Assembly: GCA_030272155.1 (NCBI GenBank)
Contig: CP126207.1
Coordinates: 1,860,001-1,924,000 of the forward strand
Length of the DNA: 64,000 nt
Direction of reading: 5' to 3'
From: Tetradesmus obliquus
Lineage: Eukaryota; Chlorophyta; Chlorophyceae; Sphaeropleales; Scenedesmaceae
Shown here piece by piece: positions 23,971-43,324 of the stretch. A program made the translations under genes and the position numbers. Every line of letters begins with the position of its first letter. The stretch's first letter is position 1. The notes under the pieces were generated by a model. That model ran no database searches, was not told the origin of the DNA, and was given only the letters and a program-made list of their open reading frames with translations.

Positions 23971-25382
23971 TTACTTGTTGGCCCCGCTGATCTGCAGCTC
24001 GCCCAGGTTGAGCAGCAGGCTGTCTGCGTTGAGGAAGACGCGGTTGGCGCTGTGTGCGATGGTGTTGGCCACCTCGCGCGCGGCCTGCACAAGCCAAAGG
24101 CGGCAGCAGCGCAGCAAGCTCGTTTCAGCAAGACGAATGCATGAGGTTGGCGCTGTGCGCGATGGTGTTGGCCACCTCGCGCGCCGCCTGCAAAAATGTG
24201 AAAAGGACAGACAAGAAGACGTCATATTACAGGAGAGTGGTCGAGATTGTGGTTGTTGATGGTTGGCGCTGTGTGCAATGGTGTTAGCCACCTCACGCGC
24301 GGCCTGCACAAACCAAAGGCGGCAGCGGTGCAGCAAGCTCGTTTCAGCAAGATGAATGCATAAGGTTTGTGTGTGGGGGGGATGGTGTTGGCCACCTCGC
24401 GCGCGGCCTGCACAAAGATAAAAAGGACAGACAAGAAGACGTCATTTCACAAAAGAGTGGTGGACAATGTGAATTTATTTGGTGGGCGCTGTGCGCGATG
24501 GTGTTGGCCACCTCGCGCGCGGCCTGCACAAAGATCAAGAGGACAGACAAAAAGACGTCATTTCACAGGAGAGTGGTCAACATTGTGACTGTTGTTGGTT
24601 GGTGCTGTGCGCGATGGTTGTTGGCCACCTCGCGCGCGGCCTGCACAAACCAAAGGCGGCAGCAGCGCAGCAAGCTTTGTTCAGCAAGTTGAATGAATAA
24701 GGTTGGCGCTGTGTGCGATGGTGTTGGCCACCTCACGCACGGCCTGCACAAGGGAAGAGACGAAAGCGGCAGCAGCAGCAGCAGCAGAGCGGCAGTTGCG
24801 TCAGCAGAGACATAGAAGTAGTCACCAGCCCTCAATAAAAGGAACAATTGCCATTGGAAGACGACAGCAGTGCAGCCTTACCCTGCTCGTGACTAATACT
24901 GATGTACTGATGGATGATGGTTACATAACTGTTATTGCAGCGGACATTGCTGCAATTGCTAAAGCAGCGCACCTCGATCTTGCGCAGCGTGATGCAGTAG
25001 GGGTTCTGCTGCATGGCCTGCCCAAGGAGCCGCCCACACAGCCCAACAAGCATGCTAAACAGTTGAATACATTACATGCTATACGTCTTTAACAAATCCC
25101 ACCTCGATCTTGCGCAGCGTGATGAATGATGGGTTCTGCTGGATGGCCTGCCCGATGAGCCGCGCCGACTGCGCCTCTCCCTGCGCACGCACAATGGCGC
25201 TCTGCTTGTCCTGCGTGGCGCGGTCCACCTACACGATTGCATGGCAGGGCGACAGCGGCAGGGAAATGTGAGTACTGGCTGCAGTGGTTGGTTGGTGCTG
25301 GCTGTGTGTCCCTGTGCCGGCACGTGGCAGTCTGGCACTCTGCTTGTCCTGCGTGGCGCGGTCCACCTGCGGGGCACAAGAT

Positions 25383-25423
<41 letters not shown>

Positions 25424-27065
25424 GGGTTCGATGGCGAAGCATAAGAAGGGTGCACAATGGCGGACAGCTTTTGCGGGGTAGCGCGGTGAGGGGCAGAACA
25501 ACAATGAAGAGAACCAATGCGACATGATTTCTTACAACATCAGGTGTTTGAGTTTCTGTCTGAACAAGGTTGTTGGTGTCTTTTAATATCGCTTGAGAAA
25601 GCACACTGAAAACAGCAAAAAGCAGCTCACGATGAACTTGGCGCGCTCCGCCTCCTGCTGCGCAACCTGTGCCGAAGACTTTAGCGCAAAACTATGCTGC
25701 AAAACATAAATCTGCACACTAGGAAAAAAACTCACGATCAACTTGGCGCGCTCCGCCTCCTGCTGCGCAACCTGCTTGGCCTCCACTGCCGCGGTGTACT
25801 CCTTGCTGAAGGTGAGGTTGGTGATGGACACGTCCTCGTGAACACCCAAAACAACATCCGAAAACACGCCCAAACCCCCACTGCTTGTAACATGCAACAC
25901 TGCTGGCACAGTTCCAATGTCTATGCTTCGCCCTTTGACCACAACCTGCTGCGACGGAGGCTGCGATGGCTGCCGGACCCCAAAGGCAACAGAGCTGCAT
26001 TATTTGTGGGGACGTGCACAAAGGCCATGTCCCTCCATTCTTTGATGATTCCAGCTTGATGATGCTGCATGTTTTAAGATATGTTGATCACCAACGTCAA
26101 GGTGCAGAGAGCAGCCACACAAAAGTCAACAGAACTTGGCGTGCGCTGCTTCTGCAAGACCCAAACTCAGCCGCAAAGACGAACACAAACAATGCAGCGC
26201 CACGCATCCGCAACCAACTTGGACTGATACAACAAACATGACAACACATAGTACAAAATACACAGCAAGTAAAACCGACTCACGATGAACTTGGCGCGCT
26301 CCGCCTCCTGCTGCGCGACCTGCTTGGCCTCCACCGCCGCGGTGTACTCCTTGCTGAAGGTGAGGTTGGTGATGGACACGTCCTCAAGCACGATGTTGAA
26401 GTACCGCGCACGCTCAGCCAGGATGCGGCGGATGTCCTTGGACACGATCTGCGCACATAACACAGCATGATGACAGCTTAGATGACGAAAACATGACAGC
26501 TGGTGATGGACACGTCCTCAAGCACAATGTTGACATAGCGAGCACGCTCCGTCAGGATGCGGCGGATGTCCTTGGACACAATCTGCGCAAAACAAAACAG
26601 AAAAATGACAGCTTAGATGACGGAAACATGACAGCTGTTGATGGACACATCCTCCAGGTCAATGTTGAGGTAGCACGCACGCTCAGCCAGGATGCGGCGG
26701 ATGTCCTAGGACACGATCTGCGCAAATAGCACAGCATGATGACAGCTTGTACTGCGTTCCGCCGCTCACAAGGCAGCCACAGCAACCTTACGGTGTCTAC
26801 CCAACTCTGAAACACTGTGAAGTACAAGGTACAACAAAGCAGCGCACCTCGCGCATGGTGATGAGCTGCGCCGCGTTGTACTGCGCCACCACGCTCTTCA
26901 GCGTCTCCTGGATGATGCTGGGCAGCACGCGCTCAGCGTAGTCCTGCAGGCGGAAACAAATGCATCATGCGTCAGTTTTGTAGAGTTTGATTTGTGGTCA
27001 ATCCTGGATGATGCTGGGCAGGCAGCAGCGGCGGCGGCGGCGGCAGCAGCAGCGGCGGCGGCGGC

Positions 27066-27130
<65 letters not shown>

Positions 27131-28509
27131 GCAATGTGTGTTGGTGAGCATCAACCTTTGTGCAGACTCAACAGCATGCTGTTAACCAGGGTGACAACTG
27201 CCCCACAGCAATCGGCCTTGCACAAAACCCCGCACGCGATCAAGCAACTGGCTGCTCCGCAACCCAGCAGCCCCACCTGGCCCAGGCTGCGGTAGATCTC
27301 CGGCAGCTTCTCGGGGTTGGGCCGCGTCAGCACACGCAGCCCAATGTTGACCTGAAATTAATTCAAAGGGTGTTCCAACAGCAGCGGTGGTACACGCAGC
27401 GGCAGCAGTACGCGTCAACAGGTGAACCAACAACCCTGCTTTATCCTGCAACCCCTCTGGCTCTTGAAGTACCCTGCTTGCTGCTGCTGCTGCTACTGCC
27501 AGCACCCTACTCAGGTTGAGAAGTGTCATCCCAAGACCTGACATCTGCCGTGTGCCCTGCTGCTCACCATCTGCCGGTCCCTGCTGCCGGACTGGCTCTG
27601 GATCAGGCTGGGCCACTTGCTGCTGACACTGCTGCCATCCCACCTGATGTGTAGCACGTGCTGCTGAACCCCAAGTATTCTGAACCCTATGCCCTATGCT
27701 CACAAAACCTCAAACCTTACACCCTGCTGCTCACCATCTGCAGGTCCCTGCTGCCGGACTGGCTCTGGATCAGGCTAGCACCCCGTTTCAGCCAATGTGC
27801 TGTACGCCAGCCGCATCTGCCCCTGAACCACGGCCCAAACCTCAAACACTCATTCCCGCCTCACCATCTGCAGGTCCCTGCTGCCGGACTGGCTCTGGAT
27901 GAGGCTGGGCCGTGCACGCACGTCATAGATGACGGGGCGCTCAAACCACGGCACCATCAGGTGTGTGCCCTCAGCGTACACCTGCATCAAGCGGAGAAAG
28001 AGATATCATGTAACCCTGTTAGTAACAGTGTCAGTGGCACAACCACTGGGTGCTGCATGTGGTGCGATTGTAGGTGACGGCGTTCTCAAACCACGGCAGC
28101 ATCAGGTGCGTGCCCTCAGCGTACACCTGCATCAAGCGAAGAGAGAGATATGATGTAACAATGTTAGTAACGCTGTCAGTGGCCTGACCACTGGGTGCTG
28201 CATGTGGTGCGATCGTGGGTGACGGGGCGCTCAAACCACGGCAGCATCAGGTGCGTGCCCTCAGCGTACACCTGCACAGTTGCGTTACAAGAAAGTAACA
28301 GTCTCAGTAAAACAACTGCTGGGTGCTGCGGGTGGTGTGATCAGAGGTGGTGGGGCGCTCAAACCACGGCACCATCAGGTGCGTGCCCTCTGTGACACCT
28401 GCGCGCCAGCGTTTTAGTTCGGCGGTGGCGTTGGTAACAGCGACAACACAACCACTGCTGATTGCTGCATCAGCATGCTGCTGCAACTGCTGTCAGCAGC
28501 CTGCTTGCC

Positions 28510-28541
<32 letters not shown>

Positions 28542-29404
28542 TCAAATGATGCACCATCGCCTCTGCTTTGTGCACCACCCCGACACCAGTGCGCCATCCA
28601 ACCACTGCCTGACAACCTTGCCATCAGATTTGACCGACCTGCTGGCAACCAAACAGCACACACAAATGCATGTTGCACTCTGCATGCACCTGTACAAAAC
28701 ACAAGGCGCTCACGGGAAACCACGCACACTGCATGCAGGGTTCCTTGAACATCATTGTATAGAGAGCTATGCAAACTCCAAGCAAACTCCACCATGCAGC
28801 ACAGTGCACAGCAATGCATGAGCGTACGTTCGGCATAACACCCACATAATGCAGGCCCTGGGTTGCCAAGTAGCCATCAGCATATGACCACGACAATCTG
28901 CTTCAGGTAACTTGAGCTCTCTTAGCTTTGTTTTCTTCCATGCTGCTTGCTTCCAGAACCTGAGCTACACAAAGCTGCCAGGGATGCTGTGCTTGCAAGT
29001 GCAGCTTGATCGCATGCACAACACATGGCCCCATGCACGTTACAGCAGCAGCAACGGTAATCCTGGATGGCCTTAAACGGTTTGAAGATGGGTGTTATCC
29101 ACGCTACCCTGTTCTCTCACAACAAGGCAGTCACGTGTATGCTTTCTTGATGCGGTGCTCCTGCTGCTACTACTGTTGCTGCTGCTGCTGCCGCAGCTAC
29201 TGCCATGCAGCTGCTGTCCTGCAAGCCCCAGGCACCCACCTCGTCCTTGATACCAATCAGCCTGTTGAACACGATGGCTCTGTGGCCTCCCTCCACGTTG
29301 AACAGCGAGTTGGTGGCTCCATATACTAACGCACCTCCGCCAATCAACAGCCTAGCCAGGCCCCCCACTGCTGCTGGCGAAATCTTCGGCCCTGCTGCAG
29401 CCAT
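23971..29404 (-). CDS. PHB2: Prohibitin-2 (mitochondrial prohibitin complex)
   Basis: Seven exons, all joined in phase 0: 29404-29240, 27981-27865, 27351-27277, 26943-26848, 26448-26284, 25228-25103, 24084-23971. They give 285 residues, the usual length. The N-terminal membrane segment (about 12-33) is followed by the PHB domain: [68 protein letters not shown], then [21 protein letters not shown] and the coiled-coil. [10 protein letters not shown] and [14 protein letters not shown] favour type II (PHB2) over PHB1. The family forms ring assemblies with PHB1 in the inner mitochondrial membrane. Nearly every intron carries partial exon copies. Confidence 0.95.
24145..24755 (-). repeat. Six extra acceptor copies of prohibitin exon 7
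   Basis: CTGCACAAG-type acceptor regions followed by [14 protein letters not shown] recur about every 105-120 bp (near 24190, 24308, 24413, 24530, 24645, 24750) upstream of the true exon 7. All are truncated after the first ~45 bp of the exon. Confidence 0.9.
24960..25030 (-). repeat. Copy of prohibitin exon 6 end
   Basis: Minus strand reads [13 protein letters not shown] plus GTGCGC donor, parallel to [13 protein letters not shown] in exon 6. Confidence 0.75.
25325..25425 (-). repeat. Copy of prohibitin exon 6 start with (CTG)n tract
   Basis: Acceptor CCGCAG and [11 protein letters not shown] are repeated at about 25371-25330. A CTG run (sense of the gene) of about 14 units lies just upstream at 25383-25422. 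Confidence 0.8.
25625..25855 (-). repeat. Two copies of prohibitin exon 5 end plus donor
   Basis: [13 protein letters not shown]...[10 protein letters not shown] followed by GTGAG occurs at about 25850-25735, and a shorter copy ([14 protein letters not shown]) at about 25670-25630. Confidence 0.85.
26495..26740 (-). repeat. Two copies of prohibitin exon 5 start
   Basis: GCGCAG|ATCGTGTCC followed by [13 protein letters not shown] recurs at about 26720-26640 (with a stop) and 26585-26500, upstream of true exon 5 (26448). Confidence 0.85.
26998..27130 (-). repeat. (CTG)n/(CCG)n tract with a scrap of prohibitin exon 4
   Basis: Plus strand shows CAG and CGG runs for about 105 bp. On the minus strand these end in CTGCCCAGCATCATCCAGG, identical to the LPSIIQ part of exon 4, suggesting the tract grew beside a duplicated exon piece. 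Confidence 0.7.
27560..28390 (-). repeat. Copies flanking prohibitin exon 2
   Basis: Upstream: three copies of acceptor plus [14 protein letters not shown] at about 28389-28345, 28270-28220 and 28130-28080. Downstream: two copies of the end (QSGSRDLQM plus GTGAGC) at about 27770-27735 and 27605-27560. The central 27981-27865 copy alone has both ends. Confidence 0.9.
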
Positions 29405-31032
29405 GCTGCCTCGTGTGCGTAGATGCTAGAGGTGCTGCTGCTGGTGGATGGTGGTGGGTCAGGAGTGACTTGCGTGCACTGCCTGGCTGCTAATGAGCGA
29501 TCTGCGAGGCTGGCTCGACGCCTGGCGTGCACGTGTTGCGCTGATGTAGATACGGTGATTGCTTCGATAAAAGAGTCACAATGAGCAGCTCACAAAGGAC
29601 TCGAGTCGAAGTGTCTGGCACGCACTACGAGCGTCAGCAGCAGCTACACAGACGCAGCAAAATGCAAATACGAACAGGAGAGCGGTAACGCGTATCTATC
29701 AAGACCTGTTGGTAGGCCAGGACGGTGTTGACGAGAAGTAACATGCTGGCCTGAGGCACAAACCAAGCCTGATCACCGGCCTCTGCGTGTTGCAGCAGTG
29801 CGTCTGATTGTCATGCATCATGATGTTAGCTCATGATGTGGATCGAAAAGCCTGTGGTGAGGCGGGAATGGTGCTGGAGCAGGATGCTTTACCAGCTTGT
29901 ACTGCTGCTGCTGCTGCTACTGCCAGCATCTCACGCGCAGGATCCCGTATGCTTGCAGTGCTTGAACCAGTGCAGCAAGAACGAAACAGCAATGTAGTAA
30001 GGAGCATTACACGCGCGAAGCCACTGCAAGCACCGCATTCCATTCGTGCTGGATTAGCAGCAAGAGCCACGGCAGTACAACTCCACAAGTTGCAGTGTGC
30101 AGTTGCCAAGCAGCCGGCCATGCACACGCGCGGCTGATTTGCACTCAACATCATGACGGCAATGAAGCCATCAGCCCATGCTGTTTTGCACTGAGCCCCA
30201 CAAGCATGCCTGCACAACTGCAGCGCAGGCAGGGCATCCACAATGTTGTGGTTAACCACAACTTGTTGAACTGATGTTGCCAACAGTGACACAGAGATTG
30301 CAAGTTGCATGTAGATGTACGCACACCACTACCTGGTAGAACCGGTGCAAGCTCTGCACCAGCCTGACACAGCAAACATGCCATACGCAGCAGCAGTGCT
30401 GAGCAGGATGGACCAATGTGTGCATGCACACACAAGACATTGCCTGCGCTGCTGCTGTTGCTTGCGGCGAGCTGTCGATGCAACCAAACATGCAGCTGCC
30501 ATGCGCCACCCAGAGCTGCCGCTGCAGTGCTGCCCTAAACCCACACAAAGCGGCGCCGTGTGCTGCATCCCAAGCACCCCAGTGTGATGCTGCCCATACA
30601 TGCACCACACCCACTCGCCCTTGCCGGCTGCACAGGCTGCTGCGCCTGCGGTGGTGCTGCCGTTCATCCAGGCCAGGTAGCTGGCACAGCGTGTGTGCCT
30701 CCTGCCACACCTCTGGCTCAGCTTGCACCAAACATCACTCGTTCTGGCCTGCTGCTGCTGCTGCTGAGCCGTCAGCGGTGCTGTCTTTCACCCAGGCCAG
30801 GTAGCTGGCGCTGCCTGCCACCAAACAATCGACAGCACCATGCGCTGCTCAACTCACTCTTTGGCCCCTGCCGTGCTGCTCCTCACCCAGGCCAGGTAGC
30901 TGGCGCTGTCGCCGCCAAAAAGATCGACAGCACCACAGTGCAAGTTTGGACTGTGGTGCTGGATCCATGTCAAGAACCAGGGGCCAGACTCAGCCTCACA
31001 AAGACCATGGTGCCGGCCATGTGCCACTCGAC
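29405..31032. other. Prohibitin promoter region and CutA downstream region
   Basis: No independent gene supported. At 30650-30930 are three diverged copies of the last CutA exon, the best reading [17 protein letters not shown] with stop at 30854-30925. A minus-strand TGTAA (TTACA at 30007-30011) is a distant candidate polyadenylation signal. Confidence 0.55.
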
Positions 31033-31631
31033 TCACTCTTTCTCCCCTGCTGCGCCTGCTGTTGTGCTGTCCCGCACCCAGGCCAGGTAGCTGGCGCTGC
31101 CTCCCACCACTGGCAGTGCAAGGACCTCCGGCTCGTCATATGGATGCAGCTGCTTCACCTGCAGGCGCATACGCAGCACATGTTGTCTGTACCAAGTTGT
31201 ATTCAGCAGGTTTTGTTTCTATGGATCCTTGGCAGTGCGATGGCCTCCGGCTCATACGGGTGCAGCTGCTTCACCTGCAGGCGCAACATGTCAACAACAC
31301 AACACCAACAGCCCTTACAAGTTCAGGAGTGACGCCCGCCTCAGGCGCTAGCCCAGACACTCCAGCCTCTGCGCATGAGGGCAAGAGATGCAGGTGAACG
31401 GTAACAGCAAGATCAGCCGTACAACAGCGAGAGCGTGACACAGGGTAGCCGTGTTTTGCTGCAACGATACAACATGGTATTCACATGAGCTGCAGTAAGT
31501 GACCAACATCAACCGCTGCTGGGTTGGACTCTTGGAAACCCTTTCGCTCACCTTTGCTGTGAGGTTTTCCAGCAGGCTTGCTTGCGTCTTGATGATCAGC
31601 AGCAGCTCAGGATCCTTTTCAATCTTGCCCT

Positions 31632-31664
<33 letters not shown>

Positions 31665-32684
31665 GCAGCCGCAGCAGCAGCAGCAGTACGGCAATATCCA
31701 CGCACAGCATAAGTCAGGTCTGTGGTGGTTACGCGGTAACAGCAACAAGTTGATCAGCAGTTGGTCCGTCAGCACTACACTAGATGCGCAAACATGATAC
31801 ATGCGCAGCCGCTGCCGCTGCAGGCAGTCAAGCCTGTTTTGCAGGAAGTTACAACCCCAGGTAGCTGCGCCGCACCTTCCAGATGTAGACGCTGGTGAGG
31901 CGTGGCAGTATGTCAAGGGCACGCTGAGGGCTTGCGTTCCACCAGGATGCCCGCAAGGCTGTCTGCCACATGTGCATTCACAAAGCTCTACCTAAACCCT
32001 AGAACCCTGCACCCTACGACACAGCTTCCAGCTGTACACGCAGCCAGCGGGCCCTCCAGCAGGGCACTAGCAAGGCCACCACCTACGCTGTGCTTTATAC
32101 TCACATCCGAAGACCAGCTGTGCCCCGACAAGCTACAGCCTGACCCGTGGCTGTGCCTCACCTTCCAGCTGTACACACTAGTAAGCCCTGGCACGATGTT
32201 GACGCATGCTGCCAGCTTGCCTTCAACCAGGGCACTAGCAAGGCTGTCAGCCACCTCTGCACTGGGGGCAGTTACGTACACGACTAGCACGCCTGCAGCA
32301 GTGTATGAGCAAAAAGTGTTCGCCAAGCAGTGGGCAGGCGGGCATCACATAGCTGAGCAAGCAGGAGGGCACTGGCCAGGCTGTCAGCCACCTCTGCACT
32401 GGGGGCAGTTATGTACACCACAATGATGCCTGCAGCAGCACAAACACAAGCAACAGTCGTCAAGGAATGGCCTTGAGCAAGCTTTCACACAGCAACAACA
32501 TGCCTTCACATATGCCTGCAGGGAGGACTGGCAGCAGTCGTGTGCACAGCAGCAATTCCTGCAGGAGGGCAAGCAGCAGACCGGCAGGCATTTTGCAGCA
32601 TGCAGCAAGCTGTGCATGTGCTCCCTGCCCACCTGTGTCAGATGTGCCGGCACTACTGCTGCCAGCCGCTGCTGCTGTGGCCAT
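31033..32684 (-). CDS. CUTA: CutA1 divalent-ion tolerance protein
   Basis: Four exons: 32684-32633, 32292-32162, 31629-31552, 31158-31033. They give 128 residues. The CutA signatures are all present: [32 protein letters not shown] (residues 23-53, cited in part), [21 protein letters not shown], and [24 protein letters not shown]. The family forms very stable trimers with a ferredoxin-like fold; copper tolerance is the historical role but the biochemical function is unsettled. The N-terminus before the core is only 17 residues from the ATG at 32684. The frame is open for 43 more non-ATG codons, so an upstream exon with a transit peptide is possible. Confidence 0.9.
31215..31273 (-). repeat. 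Second start of the CutA last exon
   Basis: An acceptor and [15 protein letters not shown] lie 115 bp upstream of the true last exon ([16 protein letters not shown]). The frame then reads RIHRNKTC and a stop, so use of this copy would replace the C-terminal strand and helix. Confidence 0.75.
31630..31690 (-). repeat. (CTG)n acceptor tract of CutA exon 3
   Basis: CTG repeats in the sense of the gene end in CTGCAG|GGCAAG at the exon 3 junction. Confidence 0.85.
31860..32130 (-). repeat. Copies of CutA exon 2 end plus donor
   Basis: [12 protein letters not shown] with following sequence near 32075-32035, and a VYIWK|GTGCGG end near 31895-31865, parallel to exon 2 ([11 protein letters not shown]...VYSWK|GTGAGG). 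Confidence 0.65.
32365..32432 (-). repeat. Copy of CutA exon 2 start
   Basis: CTGCAG followed by [21 protein letters not shown], then divergence. True exon 2 begins at 32292. Confidence 0.85.
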
Positions 32685-33347
32685 GGCTGCGCCCCTGCTG
32701 CTGCTGCTGCTGCTGCTGACTGCCGCACTAGCCCTGCCCCAGGGTGCAACACCTGCACGGCAAAATGTGACAGGCGTGTTTAAGCTGGGATGCTGCAGGT
32801 AGCTTTCATTCAATGAAGAAGAACAGCCTTACTGGCTCACATGCTTTGTGAACATGCTTACGTGCAAAATGCAATCTGGCTATCAACAACAGCACTGCCG
32901 CTTAGCACCATGACAATTGCGGGGATTGCCATCATCATCAACAGAGCAGCTGCTGGTGTGTTAGCAGCAGCTGTTGCTCAGAGCTTGAGGGCTTGCAGGG
33001 CTTGCATGTGTCTCCTACATGGTCAGACGCAGGTGCACAGCAGCTGCTGGTAGCTGTCAATCACTTCATCCATGCCCACATGTGTTGCATGGCTGACAAT
33101 GCTAGGCTGTGGGTGCATTGTCTGCAAGCAGTTAACCCCCACCCACCCACCTGCGCTTACAGCAGCCAGTGCGGCACTCAAGGTGAACCGTCTGTGCACC
33201 ACAACGCTGCTGCTGCTGCTGCAGGTGAACCGTGCTGCCCTTGTGTTGAGAGGGTAGGCTGCTGGCGTGTGCTGGGTTGTGCTATGGGGTGTGCATGGCA
33301 ACAAGCAAGCACTGCTGCATGAGCTAGCAGCCACACGCCTTGCACTG

Positions 33348-33378
<31 letters not shown>

Positions 33379-34606
33379 TTGTCGTGCAGTACCTGAGCAT
33401 CGTGCCACTACAGGAAGCAGGGGCAGTCCTTATGCAGCAATGCAAGTAGCACGGCTGATGCACTGGCAGAAAGCTTGTGTGCACAGTGCTGCTGCAAGTG
33501 GTGCTAGTAGGTTGGCTGCTGCTGCAGAATTCGTGAAAGCATGGAGCTGTAGCTGTTCAGTTCTAGGTGTAAGCCAGGCGCTGGGAAGCAGAAGATGACA
33601 GCCACACCAGCACCGGCTGTTGTGCATGCTGCGCGGGTCTTGCCCGATTAAGCAACAGGTGCTCAAACATCTGTTGAGATCAGCTGGTGCAGACACGCTG
33701 TATCGAAGCACGGACTACGAACTTGCCAGCGTGCTGCTGCTGCTGCTGCTGCTGCTCCTATGCTGCTGCTCCTGCTGCTCATTACCTGTCACCCAAGCGG
33801 CCAGTACGCTGCAGACCGCGACAGCTGCAGTCAAAGACAAATACGGTTGACTAGTTGGGAAACCTGGGCGGGATGAGAACGGTCGCATGCACAGGCGCGT
33901 ATCCTTGCAGCGACACGACTGCAAACTTGCACTCTTCTTCAGCTTGGTTACGTGAGAATGCGCTCGGGCCTCTCCCGGCGAATTTCGAAACATACGCAGA
34001 CAAAAATGTAACAGATCTGACGGAAAGTGTGGCTGTTGCGTGCACCTGTCCTCTGGAGCCTGAAACATAACCCCTCAGGGCAAGGCCTGCACCAAGTGGC
34101 TGGCACTAAACCGCCAACATGCCGCCTGCTGCTGCTGGAGCAGCCATCAAAATGCAACTAACTGTTACTACATTCTACGTGCGCCCACTCGTGTAAGGCT
34201 TGAAACTGTGCGAATGTGTACACATGTGGCATGTAACTGCAGCTGGCACAATGTTTGCTGCTCACTCAGGCTGGTATCAGCGTCCTTCCTGTACTTAAAC
34301 AGCTATAAGGAGCAGTATACAGCTAAAGTCAGTGCTGCCTGTAAAGTTCGGCATATTGCGTCGAGAAGCCACGTCAAACCTAAATTGTCAAAGGTGCTTC
34401 CTGCCCACCTAGATGACACAAGGTACAGCAGCAGAAGAAGTGGCCTGCAGCAGGAGCTCTGAATGTTCAAGTGCGTTTTGATCGCCTGTCTGTGCCTATT
34501 TCTTGCAGTCCGTGTCAGTTGTGCCTGGCAACCACCGAAAGCAGCAAGCATCTGCCCCGCAGCAGTTTCGCGCGCCTCGCACGTCAATCTCAAACAAACA
34601 GCAACC
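32685..34606. promoter_or_regulatory. Divergent spacer between CutA and UGPase
   Basis: About 1.9 kb. It must hold both promoters and possibly a CutA upstream exon. (CTG)n tracts at about 33348-33375 and 33731-33765. Short open frames exist (for example 33855-34070 plus) but show no recognisable protein. Confidence 0.45.
34463..34606 (+). other. In-frame upstream ATG extension of UGPase
   Basis: An ATG at 34463 is in frame with the exon 1 ATG at 34607 with no stop between. It would add 48 residues starting with a hydrophobic, signal-like stretch (CVLIACLCLFLAVRVSCA). See the UGPase entry for why the shorter start is preferred. Confidence 0.4.
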
Positions 34607-42103
<7,497 letters not shown>

Positions 42104-42234
42104 GGGGGTGGCGGCACGGATGGTTTGAGGGCAGCAGCTGCAGTGACTGCTGCTGCAGCTGCTATGCCACACCTGCAGCTGCTTGCGGCGAGTGATGGAA
42201 CCTTATGGGTGCAGATGAGGCTGAACAGCAGGGG

Positions 42235-42340
42235 TCAATGCGGCAGCAGCGGCAGCCACAAGGTGGCAGCGCCAGCAGAGGAGCCGGCAGTACCAGCTGG
42301 CGCGCCCGCAGCTGCACCTGCATTTGCGCAGACGGGCAGC
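42235..42340 (+). repeat. Copy of UGPase C-terminal tail in the 3' UTR
   Basis: SSGSHKVAAPAEEPAVPAGAPAAAPAFAQ (shown in part; 42240-42335) repeats the last 30 residues of exon 13 beyond the stop codon. Confidence 0.85.
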
Positions 42341-42795
42341 ACGGGCGGCAGCGCAGCAGCTGCAGCAGCTGCAAATGCATATGCGTGCAAATGGCTGGCA
42401 GCGGAGCAGCATGAGGAGTTGCAGTGCAGCAGCTGCTGCAGCTGCAGTAGGATGGGGTTGTGCCAGCTGGAATGCCTGCAGCTGCCTGCGTCCGGCAGCG
42501 GCCTGCACATCGGAGAACAAGTTGACGACTAGACTGCGGACAATCCGGGGGTTGTGGTGACGTGTTGACAGTTGCGGACAGAGAACTCAAGAGGCGGGGT
42601 GAGAGCAGCAGTAAACAGCATTTACAGGTCCCAGAAAGATAGTTGTATGGCGCGGGCTGCATGTGAATGGTGTGCTGGATGAATGAATGGAGTGCACGTT
42701 TGATGTGCGGGCTCGACCTGCGTGATCAGAATTGCGAGTCGAGGGCTGCGGGCAGTGGTGACGGTGGCAAGATGCCACTTGTGCAAGCGTGCGTG

Positions 42796-42800
42796 TGTAA
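42796..42800 (+). terminator. Candidate TGTAA polyadenylation signal (UGPase)
   Basis: TGTAA 693 nt after the UGPase stop. Confidence 0.4.
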
Positions 42801-43200
42801 CTGAGCACCGGCCCTGCTCGATTCATGTTGCAACTTGAGATGCTTCTTTAAGCGTTTGATATCGTCAAGCGAAACAATCTTGCTTCATGCGCCGTTCGCA
42901 TCAGGCGCGCAACTCTGCCTGAGCCGGGAGCGATCCTTTGAGTCCTCGCACATCGATCTGCCGTCTAATGCTCTCAAGGACAACCCACTAGAGTTGAAAC
43001 CATAACTACATATCCGCGAGGGGAAAGTGCCGTGCCCGTCCTGCACGCCAACATCAAAGGCGGGAGGGCGCAGAGTTCGTAGACTGCTGCATCAAGGTGC
43101 GAGACATCACGCCATCAACTAAACAAAGATATCAAGCGTACTTTTGTCATATTTTGTAAGTCTGTGCATCGTCTGACGATACATGCATCAAACATTTCTC

Positions 43201-43253
<53 letters not shown>

Positions 43254-43324
43254 AGGTTTGGTCTTGCAGCTGCCACTTAGCTAGATACGAAATCAGCAGC
43301 AATAGCAAGGCGAGAAACAGCAGC
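42801..43324. promoter_or_regulatory. Spacer before prolyl 4-hydroxylase
   Basis: Expected promoter and 5' UTR of the downstream gene. (CTG)n tract at 43203-43252. No gene seen. Confidence 0.5.

Noticed and set aside
33620-34070. Short open frames between CutA and UGPase as a separate gene
   Set aside because: No domain, start context or splice chain could be supported.
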